Assembly: GCA_902596775.1 (NCBI GenBank)
Contig: CACJVE010000004.1
Span: forward strand, 24,587-88,586
Direction of reading: 5' to 3'
DNA length: 64,000 bases
Source of the DNA: an uncultured SAR92 cluster bacterium
GTDB taxonomy: Bacteria; Pseudomonadota; Gammaproteobacteria; Pseudomonadales; Porticoccaceae
Numbering within the stretch: position 1 is the stretch's first letter; every line of letters starts with the position of its first letter. Positions 39,348 through 49,878 of the stretch are shown here, one piece after another. The notes under the pieces were generated by a model that worked only from the letters and a program-made list of their open reading frames with translations, had not been told where the DNA came from and searched no databases. The position numbers were made by a program, and so were the translations under genes.

Positions 39348-42242
39348 TTAGAGTTTTCCCTGAAGAGTGAAACGAATCATTGTATCGTTTAACGTATAAT
39401 CAGTTAATCTCTCTTCGATCTCTTGATACATTTCTGTCGCTTCATTTGTTATATTTTGTGCTTGAAGTGAAATGTCCCATTTTTTATTTATTTTGTATGT
39501 TACTTTTCCATCAAGTGATGCATATGGCTTCTGGAACTGCGCAGCATTCGCTTGAGTTAAGTTATCATAATAATCGTCTCTATAGTTGTAAGCCAAACGA
39601 GCAGAAAATTTATCGTCTTCATAATAAACAATAGAGTTATAACTATTCTCAGAGAAGTCCTGTAACCCAACTGGATAGCCAGTTCTTGTTAATTGTAAGA
39701 GGCTGCTATCTGTATAAGTATAGTTGAGTTGCACACCCATGTTACTAAGCGGATATGGCAAGAAATCTAATGGTCTGTCATAAGCTAACTCAAAGCCCTT
39801 AAGTCTCGAGTTACCTGCATTCACTTTCGTTGCAAGATTATAATAAATATGACTTCCTACTCCAAAATCAGGTGCGGTCTCATCACCAATTATCGTAAAG
39901 TTGTCCTCGTCAGAACAGAATAACCCATCATCACGAACCTCAACGCCCTCTGAAGGATCTCTCGCTGGAATACATCTCTGTATGAATCCGTCTTCAATTG
40001 CATCTTTATAGCTTTTCGTGAAAAACGCAGCCGAGATTAAACCTCCATCTGGTATGTAATATTCTAAAGAAATATCGAATTGAGTTACTTTCTCGGGAAC
40101 TAAATCTTTGTTACCAATATTTCCTGACTGAGTAAAAAAGAATAGTGTCGTCATTGGAGCTATATCTCTCATCGCCGCTCTCGCCATAGCTTTTCCAGCC
40201 GCAACTCGAAGCAAAACATCATCACTTAATGCCAAAGCAACATTTACGCTTGGCAGAAAATTGTTATAACTAGCCTCTTCCTCCACTAGTTTAAAAGAAC
40301 CATCTGGCTGCAATTCATATGCTTGTGCCCATTGGTCTGTTCTTACATACCGTGCGCCAAAGTTACCTGAGTATGATAGACCATCGAAAATTCCACCGCT
40401 TCCAACTCCTTCGAAGTTAGCCATTGCATAAACAGCCTGAGTATCCTCGTCAGTCTCAAAGCCCCAAACGTTGTCTCGAGCTTTCGTTGTCCCGCCTATG
40501 GTTTGCATCTCATCACCCATAGTCATCATCCAGCCAGCATCAATAGCCACATAATCACGAAGAAAATCGCCGGAAGCACCGTCAAACATATCTTCCCCAT
40601 AAGGCATCACGATCATTCTTCCACCGATATACTCTTCAAGCGCTGGAAATTTAAGACCAGCGAGGATACCATCCGCTGGGACATTTTGATTATCCTTTCC
40701 TCGATTTCTATAGCGCTCACCAGTCCGGTTAGCAATCCGCGCCCCAAACTCAACCTGATTTATGTTTCCGATTTCAACATCAAGGTCAAAATCCAGTTTG
40801 AAGGATTTGGCTACATTCTGCTCATGCTGGTCCTGATACAAAATTCCATTTAATTTCATATGTGTTGGATCTAGTAGGTCTTGTCTTGTGTCATCAGATA
40901 AATCTTGAGATCTAGAGTGACCGACAACATTTGGTAAGTCCGTTCCAGCTCCAAAATCATATTGAATAAAGGGCAGTGTATTAAACTGGCCCCAAACTAC
41001 TGTCGCATAAATTTGATCATTCATCTGATCACCTTTGCCGTAAGCAGCTTGAGCAGTCATCAGTAATCGATCATTTAATGTCCGCTCATTGGTCAAAGCA
41101 AACGTTGTTGTATTACCCTCGTAAGGCGCCCTACTCGCCTGGATGTTCAATCCTGTCCCGCGATCAGGCGTGCCGTTTGCTCTCATATTACCTACGGTGG
41201 CAGCTATCGCAGTTTGATCTGCGGTGTAGGTAACATCTCTAAAGTCTCTCGCAATTGTCCTAGCATTAATAGCTGTTGTATGTTGATATCTTTGATCTTC
41301 TCTAACAGCCTTCGCACGGCTCGTGTCAAGCGTCCAGACAGATCCTCCGTCACTTTGATATTGAAGAGTCGTTCTTATCGCTTCATTTGTTCTGTCTTGC
41401 AGTTGAGCAGCAAATGCAGTCTGCAACGGAGTAAACGCAGCATCATTCAGTGCTACTATTTGGCCAGAATCCGAATCCTCTACCATATTCTCTACAGCTC
41501 CATTACCATCAAGATCAATTCCAGTGTTTTGAGGAGCCCATCCTTTCAATCTCATAAAGTCCTGTCTGGCCTTTCTCTCACTTCGAGTTACATTAACTAT
41601 CGCACCAAATCTTGCTCCTGAATCTAAGGTCCATGCGTTTTTGGCATAAATCGATCCACCAGGTGCATCTTCCCCTGAGCGATCCGAATAAAGCGTCTCA
41701 AGCTTTCCAGAGACGTAGGGTTTATCGCCACCTTCGAGTGGTCCTCGTGTATTTAATCGTATGATAGCACCCAAACCACCCTCGACCTCATCTGCCGTGG
41801 GTGTTTTGATAACCTCTAAGCTTGAGAACATTTCAGCAGGAAGGCTTGAGAAAGTTGTAATAGATCGAGAGGCGCCCGTTCCTACTTGAGTCTGACCATT
41901 TAATTCAATTCTATTTGCGGCAATTCCTCTTACAGAAACCTCTGATCCTTCACCAAAGGAACGTCCAATCTGGACACCCGTAATTCGTTGTAGTGCTTCC
42001 GCAACATTCGAGTCAGGAAGCTTTCCAACATCTTCCGCATTAATTACATCTCGAATATCATCTGCATTTCGTTTTTTAGCAATCGCATCCTGCAACGAAG
42101 CTCTGATGCCAGTGACAATAACTTCCTCGATCGCCTCATCTGAAGTTTGTGCGTTAGTGACTGAAATGCCACCTACCAAAAGAGATCCGACAACGAATCT
42201 CGAAATGACAGCGTGCAATGGTGTGTGAATAAATTTCCGCAT
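39348..42242 (-). CDS. TonB-dependent receptor (oligosaccharide-uptake type)
   Basis: Signal peptide; plug 'EVIVTGIRASLQDAIAKKRNADDIRDVINAEDVGKLPDSNVAEALQRITGVQI...VSVRGI'; C-terminal 'WDISLQAQNITNEAT...MIRFTLQGKL'. Confidence 0.95.
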   Translation of the reverse strand: MRKFIHTPLHAVISRFVVGSLLVGGISVTNAQTSDEAIEEVIVTGIRASLQDAIAKKRNADDIRDVINAEDVGKLPDSNVAEALQRITGVQIGRSFGEGSEVSVRGIAANRIELNGQTQVGTGASRSITTFSSLPAEMFSSLEVIKTPTADEVEGGLGAIIRLNTRGPLEGGDKPYVSGKLETLYSDRSGEDAPGGSIYAKNAWTLDSGARFGAIVNVTRSERKARQDFMRLKGWAPQNTGIDLDGNGAVENMVEDSDSGQIVALNDAAFTPLQTAFAAQLQDRTNEAIRTTLQYQSDGGSVWTLDTSRAKAVREDQRYQHTTAINARTIARDFRDVTYTADQTAIAATVGNMRANGTPDRGTGLNIQASRAPYEGNTTTFALTNERTLNDRLLMTAQAAYGKGDQMNDQIYATVVWGQFNTLPFIQYDFGAGTDLPNVVGHSRSQDLSDDTRQDLLDPTHMKLNGILYQDQHEQNVAKSFKLDFDLDVEIGNINQVEFGARIANRTGERYRNRGKDNQNVPADGILAGLKFPALEEYIGGRMIVMPYGEDMFDGASGDFLRDYVAIDAGWMMTMGDEMQTIGGTTKARDNVWGFETDEDTQAVYAMANFEGVGSGGIFDGLSYSGNFGARYVRTDQWAQAYELQPDGSFKLVEEEASYNNFLPSVNVALALSDDVLLRVAAGKAMARAAMRDIAPMTTLFFFTQSGNIGNKDLVPEKVTQFDISLEYYIPDGGLISAAFFTKSYKDAIEDGFIQRCIPARDPSEGVEVRDDGLFCSDEDNFTIIGDETAPDFGVGSHIYYNLATKVNAGNSRLKGFELAYDRPLDFLPYPLSNMGVQLNYTYTDSSLLQLTRTGYPVGLQDFSENSYNSIVYYEDDKFSARLAYNYRDDYYDNLTQANAAQFQKPYASLDGKVTYKINKKWDISLQAQNITNEATEMYQEIEERLTDYTLNDTMIRFTLQGKL

Positions 42243-42408
42243 TAGCTACTCCCCTTTTTATTAGCTATTGAGTTACTTTTCTAGTTATAACGTGAGTCTA
42301 ACATCCACAAGTAGTTTGTCAATTTAACTGAATCCTCCAAAAGTGTTTGGATACACGGCTTCCACGGTGTTAAAGTCATCAAAATAATAATATTTGCAAA
42401 GGTTTCTA

Positions 42409-43755
42409 ATGGGCACATCGGCAATAAGCATAAAAGAGAAGATTGGCTATGGTCTGGGAGACACAGCATGTAATATAGTATTTCAGATAGTTATAAACTT
42501 TCTTTTGATATTTTATACCGATGTTTTCGGCATTGGTGCAGCGGCAGCCGGGACTCTTCTTCTTGTAGTAAGGCTATTTGATGGGATCACCGATCCAATT
42601 ATGGGTGGTATTGCTGACCGGACTAGCACTAAGTACGGGAAATATCGTCCTTATCTTTTATGGATGGCCCTGCCCTATGCAGTTTTAGGGGTGCTTGCCT
42701 TTAATACTCCAGATGCTGGCGTGACACTTAAATTAGTTTATGCCTATGTTACATACACGCTGTTAATGACTGTTTATACCGCGATAAATATTCCTTATTC
42801 TGCTTTAGGCGGAGTAATGTCAAAAGATTCTTCAGAGCGCGCGTCAATTCAATCTTATCGTTTTGCCTTGGCCATGCTTGGAGGAGCTTTGACTGTTTAT
42901 TTATTGCCAAAGCTAGTTAATTATTTTGGCAATGGTGATGAATCTGTGGGATATCCACTCGCGATGATGGTGTTTGGAATTGCGGCAATCATTTGCTTCG
43001 CACTTAGTTTTGTGTACACAAAAGAGAGAGTTATCGAATCTAATACAGAGTCGCAACCAATGAAATTAAGAAGTATTTTCAAAGATGGAGCTGATCTTCG
43101 AAAAAATTCGCAATGGGTAATTATTGCAGCAATAACATTCTTTTTGCTAACCGCCGTTGCAATGAGGGGTTCTGTGACAGGTTACTACATCGAATATTTT
43201 TTTGATGAGAAAGAGAGATTTGGTCAGTTTTTAAGTCTTGGTATGTTATCTGGGGTTGCAGGTGCTTTATCTGCTAATTTCTTACGGAAATTATTTTGTA
43301 AGGTGGCGATTTTTAAGTGGGCAATAATCGTAACTATTTTTCTCCACTTGGGTTTTCTCCCTCTATCAAAAGACGATTATTCAATCGCCCTGTTCCTGTC
43401 TATGGCCGCAAACTTCGCTCATATGCTTGTCACGGCTATTTTGTTTTCCATGGTTCCCGATACTGTAGAATATGGGAAGTCCGCCCTTAAAACTGTTGGA
43501 AATAGAATGGCTATGAGTTTTGCTGGGCATTTATTGGCATTAAAATTTGGTATTGCATTGGGAGGCGCCGCTGCTGGTTGGTCGTTAGCTTATATTGGTT
43601 ATGTTGCAAATGCTCAACAAACTGAATCAACACTTAACGGGATAGTTTGGATCTACTCGGGTGGACCTATATTTTTTGGTATCGTAATCGTCTTGTTACT
43701 TAGATCCTATTTTCTTACTAACTCAGAGATGACAAAATACTCGACAGATAAATAA
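42409..43755 (+). CDS. GPH-family (MelB/XynB-permease-like) sugar:cation symporter, MFS superfamily
   Basis: 'EKIGYGLGDTACNIVFQ', 'RLFDGITDPIMGGIADRTSTKYGKYRPYLLW', 'NIPYSALGGVMSKDSSERASIQSYRF'. Confidence 0.92.
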   Translation: MGTSAISIKEKIGYGLGDTACNIVFQIVINFLLIFYTDVFGIGAAAAGTLLLVVRLFDGITDPIMGGIADRTSTKYGKYRPYLLWMALPYAVLGVLAFNTPDAGVTLKLVYAYVTYTLLMTVYTAINIPYSALGGVMSKDSSERASIQSYRFALAMLGGALTVYLLPKLVNYFGNGDESVGYPLAMMVFGIAAIICFALSFVYTKERVIESNTESQPMKLRSIFKDGADLRKNSQWVIIAAITFFLLTAVAMRGSVTGYYIEYFFDEKERFGQFLSLGMLSGVAGALSANFLRKLFCKVAIFKWAIIVTIFLHLGFLPLSKDDYSIALFLSMAANFAHMLVTAILFSMVPDTVEYGKSALKTVGNRMAMSFAGHLLALKFGIALGGAAAGWSLAYIGYVANAQQTESTLNGIVWIYSGGPIFFGIVIVLLLRSYFLTNSEMTKYSTDK

Positions 43756-43782
43756 ATCACTATCGATATATAGGCATCAACA

Positions 43783-45384
43783 ATGATAAATAATCCCATA
43801 TTAAAAGGATTCAATCCCGATCCTTCAATTGTGCGCGTTGGTGATGATTATTATATTGCTACGTCAACGTTCGAATGGTATCCGGGTGTTCAGATTCATC
43901 ATTCGAAAGACCTAGTAAACTGGCGCTTGATTGCGCAGCCCCTTAATCGAAAAGAACTTTTGGATATGAGAGGAAACGCCGACTCATGTGGTATTTGGGC
44001 TCCCTGCCTAAGTTATGATAGTGATCGTTTCTATCTTATATATACAGATGTGAAAAGACATGATGGCAGTTTTAAAGACTCACATAACTATCTGACAACT
44101 TGCGAAACAGTCGATGGAGTCTGGTCTGATCCGATCTATTTAAACAGTAGTGGTTTTGATCCATCCCTATTCCATGACGAGGATCGAAAGTGGTTTCTCA
44201 ATATGGTTTGGGACTACCGACCTGGAAATAATCCTTTTGGAGGAATCTTACTGCAGGAATACTGTGAAGAGGCAAAAAAGCTTGTGGGGCCAGTCCATAA
44301 TATTTTTAAAGGAACAAAAATAGGTTTCACAGAAGCTCCGCATTTGTATCGTCACAATGATTACTACTATCTCCTGACAGCTGAGGGCGGCACTGAGTAT
44401 GATCATTGTATGACTTTTGCAAGATCAAAAAATATAGAGGGTCCATACGAAGCTGATCCTAATGGCTACTTTCTAACCTCAAAGGATAATCCTAGCTTAA
44501 AACTTCAACGAGCGGGGCATGGAGATATTGTTGAAACTCAAAATGATGAAATTTATGCAGTCCATTTATGCAGTAGGCCATTATTAGGACTTAAGAGGAG
44601 TCCCATGGGTCGAGAGACTGGCATACAAAAAGCATACTGGGATGACGATGGTTGGCTAAAATTAGTCGATGGTGGCAATGAGCCATTTGAACAAGTTGCT
44701 GACGTAAATCTTAAATTGCATCCATGGCCAGAAGTGCCGAGTAAATATAACTTCAATGAAAGTTTCCTTCCTAATTACTTTCAATGGCTCAGAACACCTT
44801 TTCCAGAAAAATTTTATTCTCTCTCTGAGAAAGAAGGTTATTTAAGACTCTATGGCAAACAATCGCTAGGCAATCAATTTGAGCAGGCGCTTATTGCCAG
44901 ACGACAACAAAGCCCAGTATTTCAAACAACGACAAAAATAGATTTTAATCCCTTCACTTTTCAACAGATGGCGGGATTGGTTTGCTACTATAATTCACAT
45001 AAATATCACTACCTCTTCATTTCATGTGACGATGAAAAACAAAAATACATCTCTATTATGAGTTGTGAAGGTGATCCGACTACTTTTTCTACTTTTCCTT
45101 TATATGATTCAAACAATCACATAAATCAAATCGAAATACCTGCCAATCAAAGTATTTTTCTGAGGGCCTCAGTAAATCATCAAGATCTTATCTTTTCTTG
45201 GTCTCTCGACAATAAAGCATGGAATATTATAGATTTAATACTTGATTACAGCCTGATATCAGACGAGGCTGGGAAAGGCGCTGGAAATAGCTTTACAGGT
45301 GCGTTTGTCGGAATGTGTTGCCAGGATTTATCTGGCCAATCAAATTTTGCTGATTTTGAATTTTTTGAATATATCGAAGAGTAA
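43783..45384 (+). CDS. GH43 beta-xylosidase (cytoplasmic, XynB-like)
   Basis: 'NPILKGFNPDPSIVRVGDDYYIATSTFEWYPGVQIHHSKDLVNW', 'GFDPSLFHDEDRKWFLNMVWD', 'TEAPHLYRHNDYYYL'; no signal peptide. Confidence 0.93.
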   Translation: MINNPILKGFNPDPSIVRVGDDYYIATSTFEWYPGVQIHHSKDLVNWRLIAQPLNRKELLDMRGNADSCGIWAPCLSYDSDRFYLIYTDVKRHDGSFKDSHNYLTTCETVDGVWSDPIYLNSSGFDPSLFHDEDRKWFLNMVWDYRPGNNPFGGILLQEYCEEAKKLVGPVHNIFKGTKIGFTEAPHLYRHNDYYYLLTAEGGTEYDHCMTFARSKNIEGPYEADPNGYFLTSKDNPSLKLQRAGHGDIVETQNDEIYAVHLCSRPLLGLKRSPMGRETGIQKAYWDDDGWLKLVDGGNEPFEQVADVNLKLHPWPEVPSKYNFNESFLPNYFQWLRTPFPEKFYSLSEKEGYLRLYGKQSLGNQFEQALIARRQQSPVFQTTTKIDFNPFTFQQMAGLVCYYNSHKYHYLFISCDDEKQKYISIMSCEGDPTTFSTFPLYDSNNHINQIEIPANQSIFLRASVNHQDLIFSWSLDNKAWNIIDLILDYSLISDEAGKGAGNSFTGAFVGMCCQDLSGQSNFADFEFFEYIEE

Positions 45385-45408
45385 GCAGAATCAAGCCGCC
45401 TCAGAAAA

Positions 45409-46149
45409 ATGATTAATCCTCTTCAACTAGTGGCCCATAGAGGGCTTCAAAGTGACTATCCAGAAAACACGCTTATTGCGATAACGAAAGCTATTGAGGC
45501 AGGTGCGCGTTTTATAGAGATAGATCTTCAATATTCTAAAGATAGACTGCCTGTTATCTCTCATGATGATAATTTAAATCGCGTGGGGGAAAATGCAAAC
45601 TTTCACTTTCATAATCGCAATAGAAAAGAAATTATCAATCAGCCAGCACATGAACCGGAAAGATTTGAGGATAAATTTATAGAAGAGAAAATTCCGAAAC
45701 TTGAAGATATTTTGCCTCTCTTAAATAATAATCCTGAAGTCACTTTCTTTCTAGAACTAAAACAAGAAACACTGCATCAAAAAGATTTTCAAGATTCACT
45801 TAATACACTGTCAAAGATTCTTAAAAACGTGATTGAGAACGTTGTCGTTATCAGCTTCGATCTCGAGCTAATTCATTTTATCTCAAGAGACTATAATTTC
45901 AGAGCAGGGTTTGTCTTGACGCATTTCAGTGATCTTGACCATGATAGAATTGAGCTTATCAAGCCAGAGTTCGTATTCTTGGATTTTAACTTAATACCAA
46001 GTAACTTTATCCTTTCAAAGCATCCTATCGCTAACACGACGAAGTTTGTCTGCTATGAAGTAAATAACTGCGAACTGGCGACTAATCTCCTAAATCGAGG
46101 CGTGAACATGATTGAGACTTTTAACTTTAAAAAGTTACGTGGATCGTAA
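45409..46149 (+). CDS. glycerophosphodiester phosphodiesterase
   Basis: 'LVAHRGLQSDYPENTLIAITKAIEAGARFIEIDLQYSKDRLPVISHDDNLNR'. Confidence 0.92.
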   Translation: MINPLQLVAHRGLQSDYPENTLIAITKAIEAGARFIEIDLQYSKDRLPVISHDDNLNRVGENANFHFHNRNRKEIINQPAHEPERFEDKFIEEKIPKLEDILPLLNNNPEVTFFLELKQETLHQKDFQDSLNTLSKILKNVIENVVVISFDLELIHFISRDYNFRAGFVLTHFSDLDHDRIELIKPEFVFLDFNLIPSNFILSKHPIANTTKFVCYEVNNCELATNLLNRGVNMIETFNFKKLRGS

Positions 46150-47532
46150 TTATTGTCGTCTCCAAATAGTTCCTTCTCTGGAATCCTCGAGGACTATACC
46201 GCTACTGAGAAGCTCTTTTCTTATCTGATCTGCAAGATCAAAATCTCTATTTTTCTTGGCATCAACTCTTTGTTTGATTAAATCGTTAATTTTATCTTCA
46301 TTAATATCATGAATTGATTTAGTTTTCTTGAACCATTCCTCCGGATCGGATTCAAGTAGACCAACAATCTGCGCAAGACCCATTAACTCTGATTGAGCGG
46401 AAGCTTTGCTGTTACCGTCTGTCTTGTTTATCTGTTTGCCCAGTCGATGTAATTCGCTTAAGACTATCGGCGTGTTCAAATCATCAAGTAATGCTTTATA
46501 TCCCAGACCAGATTTGTTGAGCCGCTCGCGCACATCTTTAGATCCCCTGAGGCAACCATACAGAAAGTCGAGCGCAGCTTTAGCACTATCTAGCAGCTCT
46601 TTATGAAAATTCTGTTCAGATCTATAATGAGAGGACAGAAGAGCATATCGCAAAACCTCACCTTCATAATTTTCAAGAAGATCTTTGACAAGTCGAAAGT
46701 TTCCAAGTGACTTGGACATCTTCTCACCATCCAAATTAATAAAACCATTATGAAGCCAGTAATTTGCCATTGTCTTTCCATCATGCGCACATTGGCTTTG
46801 AGCAATTTCATTTTCATGATGCGGGAAAATTAGATCTTGGCCTCCAGCATGAATATCAATGGTCTCTCCCAAATGCTTTTCACTCATTGCCGAGCACTCT
46901 ATATGCCAGCCTGGTCGGCCCCATCCCCAGGGACTATCCCATCCTGGTTCACCATTTTTTGACGGTTTCCAAAGAACAAAATCTGCTGGAGACATTTTGT
47001 AACTCGCAACTTCAACTCTTTTACCATGAATCAAATCGTCAATAGATTTACCTGAAAGTTTCCCGTAGCCGGGCATTGAAGCTACAGAAAACAAGACATG
47101 ATCGTCATTCATATAAGCATAACCCTTATCAATCAATATACTAATCATATCTATCATTTCTGCGATATGTTCCGTTGCTAAGGGTGTGATTGACGGATCT
47201 AAATTCTTTAGCGACTGCATATCCTGCATATACGCCTCAGTATATCTCGCTGATAAGATCTTTATATCTTCATTTCTTTTTGAAGCTTCTTTAATAATTT
47301 TGTCATCTATATCAGTAATATTTCTCGCATATGTAACTTTTGGAAAAATATCACTCAAGACTCTAAAGAGCGTATCGAATATGACCGCAGGTCTTGCATT
47401 ACCAATATGGACACGGTTATACACGGTTGGACCACACACATACATCGTTACATTCGATCCATCGATAGGCACAAATTTTCTTTTGCTCTTCGTTAGAGAA
47501 TCATGAAGCTTGAGCATTTTAGCATCACTCAC
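46150..47532 (-). CDS. cysS: cysteinyl-tRNA synthetase
   Basis: 'MYVCGPTVYNRVHIGNARPAVIFD', 'GRPGWHIECSAMS', 'HHENEIAQSQ', 'KMSKSLGN'. Confidence 0.98.
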   Translation of the reverse strand: MSDAKMLKLHDSLTKSKRKFVPIDGSNVTMYVCGPTVYNRVHIGNARPAVIFDTLFRVLSDIFPKVTYARNITDIDDKIIKEASKRNEDIKILSARYTEAYMQDMQSLKNLDPSITPLATEHIAEMIDMISILIDKGYAYMNDDHVLFSVASMPGYGKLSGKSIDDLIHGKRVEVASYKMSPADFVLWKPSKNGEPGWDSPWGWGRPGWHIECSAMSEKHLGETIDIHAGGQDLIFPHHENEIAQSQCAHDGKTMANYWLHNGFINLDGEKMSKSLGNFRLVKDLLENYEGEVLRYALLSSHYRSEQNFHKELLDSAKAALDFLYGCLRGSKDVRERLNKSGLGYKALLDDLNTPIVLSELHRLGKQINKTDGNSKASAQSELMGLAQIVGLLESDPEEWFKKTKSIHDINEDKINDLIKQRVDAKKNRDFDLADQIRKELLSSGIVLEDSREGTIWRRQ

Positions 47533-49199
47533 AATTTACTTTCCCAAGAATCACGTAAACTGATGCTCCTATTAAAAGTAAGTGAATCAGATTCTGCTAA
47601 GTCACGAGTAAAATATCCCTGCCTCTCAAACTGGAAGACTTCACCCGGAGCCGCTTTTTGAAGCAAGCCTTCAGCTTTACATCCCGTTATAAATATCAGA
47701 GATTCGGTATTGAAGTGTTGCAAAAAATTATCCTGATCCGAGTCAGGACTTGGGACATTAAACAATCTGTCATAAAGATTTACTGAGCAATCTACAGAAG
47801 AATCCTGATCTACCCAATGTATTACTCCTCTTGGTCTGATGCCCTCAGGAGCATCTGCACCTATCGTATTTGGTATTATTCTAACTAGAACTTCAGTGAT
47901 AGATCCCTGCTCATCTTTGATGATTTTTTCAGCTTTTAAAATAAACGATCCTCTTAATCTCACATAATCATTGATCACAAGGCGTTTAAACTTTTTTCTA
48001 GATAAAGTTTCATCATCACTAAAGTCTGATTTTTCAATGAATAGAGTTTTCCCAAATCTTGTTTCCCTAGAGCCTAAGTCCGGTCTATTAGGATGATTTT
48101 GGATTTTAATTTGATCAAGCTTGGCATCATCATAATTGACTACTGTCAATCGTAAAGGATCAAAAACGCACATTGCTCTGGGAGAGTTATTATTCAAATC
48201 GTCCCTTACAAAGTATTCAAATTGAGCCATATCAACAATTCCATCCGTCTTAGCTACAGCCAAACTATTGCAAAAGTTTCTTATCGCTGCAGGTGATATT
48301 CCTCTTCTTCGCATCCCAGAGATTGTTGGCATTCTTGGGTCATCCCAACCATGAACATAATTTTCATCAACCAGCTGCTTCAACTTTCTTTTGCTCGTTA
48401 TCGTGTAGTTAAGATTCAATCTACCAAATTCATATTGTTTAGGCTCCGCATGCACTGGTAAATTTGATATAAACCAATCATACAGCGGTCTATTTGATGC
48501 AAATTCAAGTGTGCATATCGAATGGGTGATCTTCTCGATAGCATCCTCCTGACCATGAGCATAATCATAGGAGGGATATATACACCATTTGTCACCGGTT
48601 CTCTGATGACTAGACTTCTTGATTCGATACATCACAGGATCCCTGAGATTAATGTTTCCTGAAGTCATATCGATCTTCGCACGCAAAGTCATTGCGCCCT
48701 CGGGTATCTCGCCATTCTTCATTTTTTCAAAAAGAGATAGATTTTCTTCAACCAATCTTTCCCGATATGGACTATTCCTTCCAGGAAGTTTTAAGGTCCC
48801 CCTATATTCACGAATTTGCTCAGCATTTAATTCGCAGACATATGCTTTGCCCTCACTAATTAGAAATATCGCCCACTCATAAAGCTGATCAAAATAATCA
48901 GAAGCGTACTTCGGTCGGATATTTTGTTTGAATCCAAGCCATTCAACATCTTTTATTATTGCGTCTACAAATCTTTGATCTTCGGCCTCTGGATTTGTGT
49001 CGTCAAATCGCAAATTGCAGTCACCTCCATACTTGTCAGCAAGACCAAAATTCAAACAGATTGATTTAGCATGGCCTATATGAAGAAAACCATTTGGTTC
49101 TGGTGGGAACCTCGTGATTACGCGTTCGACAACCCCATTCTCAAGATCTGACTTGATTTTATTTTCGATAAAATTGATTGGCTTACTAGAATTTTTCAT
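47529..49199 (-). CDS. glnS: glutaminyl-tRNA synthetase
   Basis: 'RFPPEPNGFLHIGHAKSICLNFGLA', 'LRFDDTNPEAED', 'SKRKLKQLVDENYVHGWDDPRMPT'. Confidence 0.98.
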   Translation of the reverse strand: MKNSSKPINFIENKIKSDLENGVVERVITRFPPEPNGFLHIGHAKSICLNFGLADKYGGDCNLRFDDTNPEAEDQRFVDAIIKDVEWLGFKQNIRPKYASDYFDQLYEWAIFLISEGKAYVCELNAEQIREYRGTLKLPGRNSPYRERLVEENLSLFEKMKNGEIPEGAMTLRAKIDMTSGNINLRDPVMYRIKKSSHQRTGDKWCIYPSYDYAHGQEDAIEKITHSICTLEFASNRPLYDWFISNLPVHAEPKQYEFGRLNLNYTITSKRKLKQLVDENYVHGWDDPRMPTISGMRRRGISPAAIRNFCNSLAVAKTDGIVDMAQFEYFVRDDLNNNSPRAMCVFDPLRLTVVNYDDAKLDQIKIQNHPNRPDLGSRETRFGKTLFIEKSDFSDDETLSRKKFKRLVINDYVRLRGSFILKAEKIIKDEQGSITEVLVRIIPNTIGADAPEGIRPRGVIHWVDQDSSVDCSVNLYDRLFNVPSPDSDQDNFLQHFNTESLIFITGCKAEGLLQKAAPGEVFQFERQGYFTRDLAESDSLTFNRSISLRDSWESKL

Positions 49200-49360
49200 G
49201 TAGATCGCAATTATCAGTGATATTGAAGAATTATAACTGTGGATGAATTAAGGTTAAACGAAAAGATCTAATTATATAGCGACTCAATAAAACATATTCG
49301 TTAAAATAGAAAAGCTTAGTATTTAATATGATTAGAGATTCATTACCCTAAGGTGAAATT

Positions 49361-49870
49361 ATGATTACTTTTAAGACAAATGTAGGTGAGTTCAGTGTAA
49401 TACTGGATTTTGAAAAAGCTCCAGTGACCGCTAAAAATTTTTTGGCTTATGCAACCAAGGATTTCTATACGGGAACTATTTTCCACAGAGTCATTAATGA
49501 TTTTATGATCCAAGGTGGTGGCATGGATCAAGACATGATCGCAAAAGACGGTGATGAACCTATAGAAAATGAAGCTGACAATGGACTAAAAAATGACCTC
49601 GGAACGGTTGCGATGGCAAGAACAGGTGATCCTCATTCGGCCTCATCACAATTCTTTATAAACGTAGCTAATAATAATTTTTTGAATCACACCAGTAAAA
49701 CAATGCAAGGTTGGGGATATGCAGTTTTTGGAAAAGTATCATCAGGGATGGATACTATAAATCATATAAAGGAAGTTGCTACTGGCAGTAGCACGGGCCA
49801 TCAAGATGTTCCTCTAGATACCATTGAAATAATTGAAACAGTCATAAGTGACGATTACAAATCGATTTAA
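49361..49870 (+). CDS. ppiB: peptidyl-prolyl cis-trans isomerase, cyclophilin type
   Basis: 'GTIFHRVINDFMIQGGGMD', 'VAMARTGDPHSASSQFFINVANN', 'AVFGKV'. Confidence 0.96.
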   Translation: MITFKTNVGEFSVILDFEKAPVTAKNFLAYATKDFYTGTIFHRVINDFMIQGGGMDQDMIAKDGDEPIENEADNGLKNDLGTVAMARTGDPHSASSQFFINVANNNFLNHTSKTMQGWGYAVFGKVSSGMDTINHIKEVATGSSTGHQDVPLDTIEIIETVISDDYKSI

Positions 49871-49878
49871 CTGTAATA

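Noticed and set aside
41214-41621. 135 aa and 116 aa plus-strand ORFs inside the TonB-dependent receptor region
   Set aside because: Antisense shadow ORFs of a clear TBDR coding sequence.
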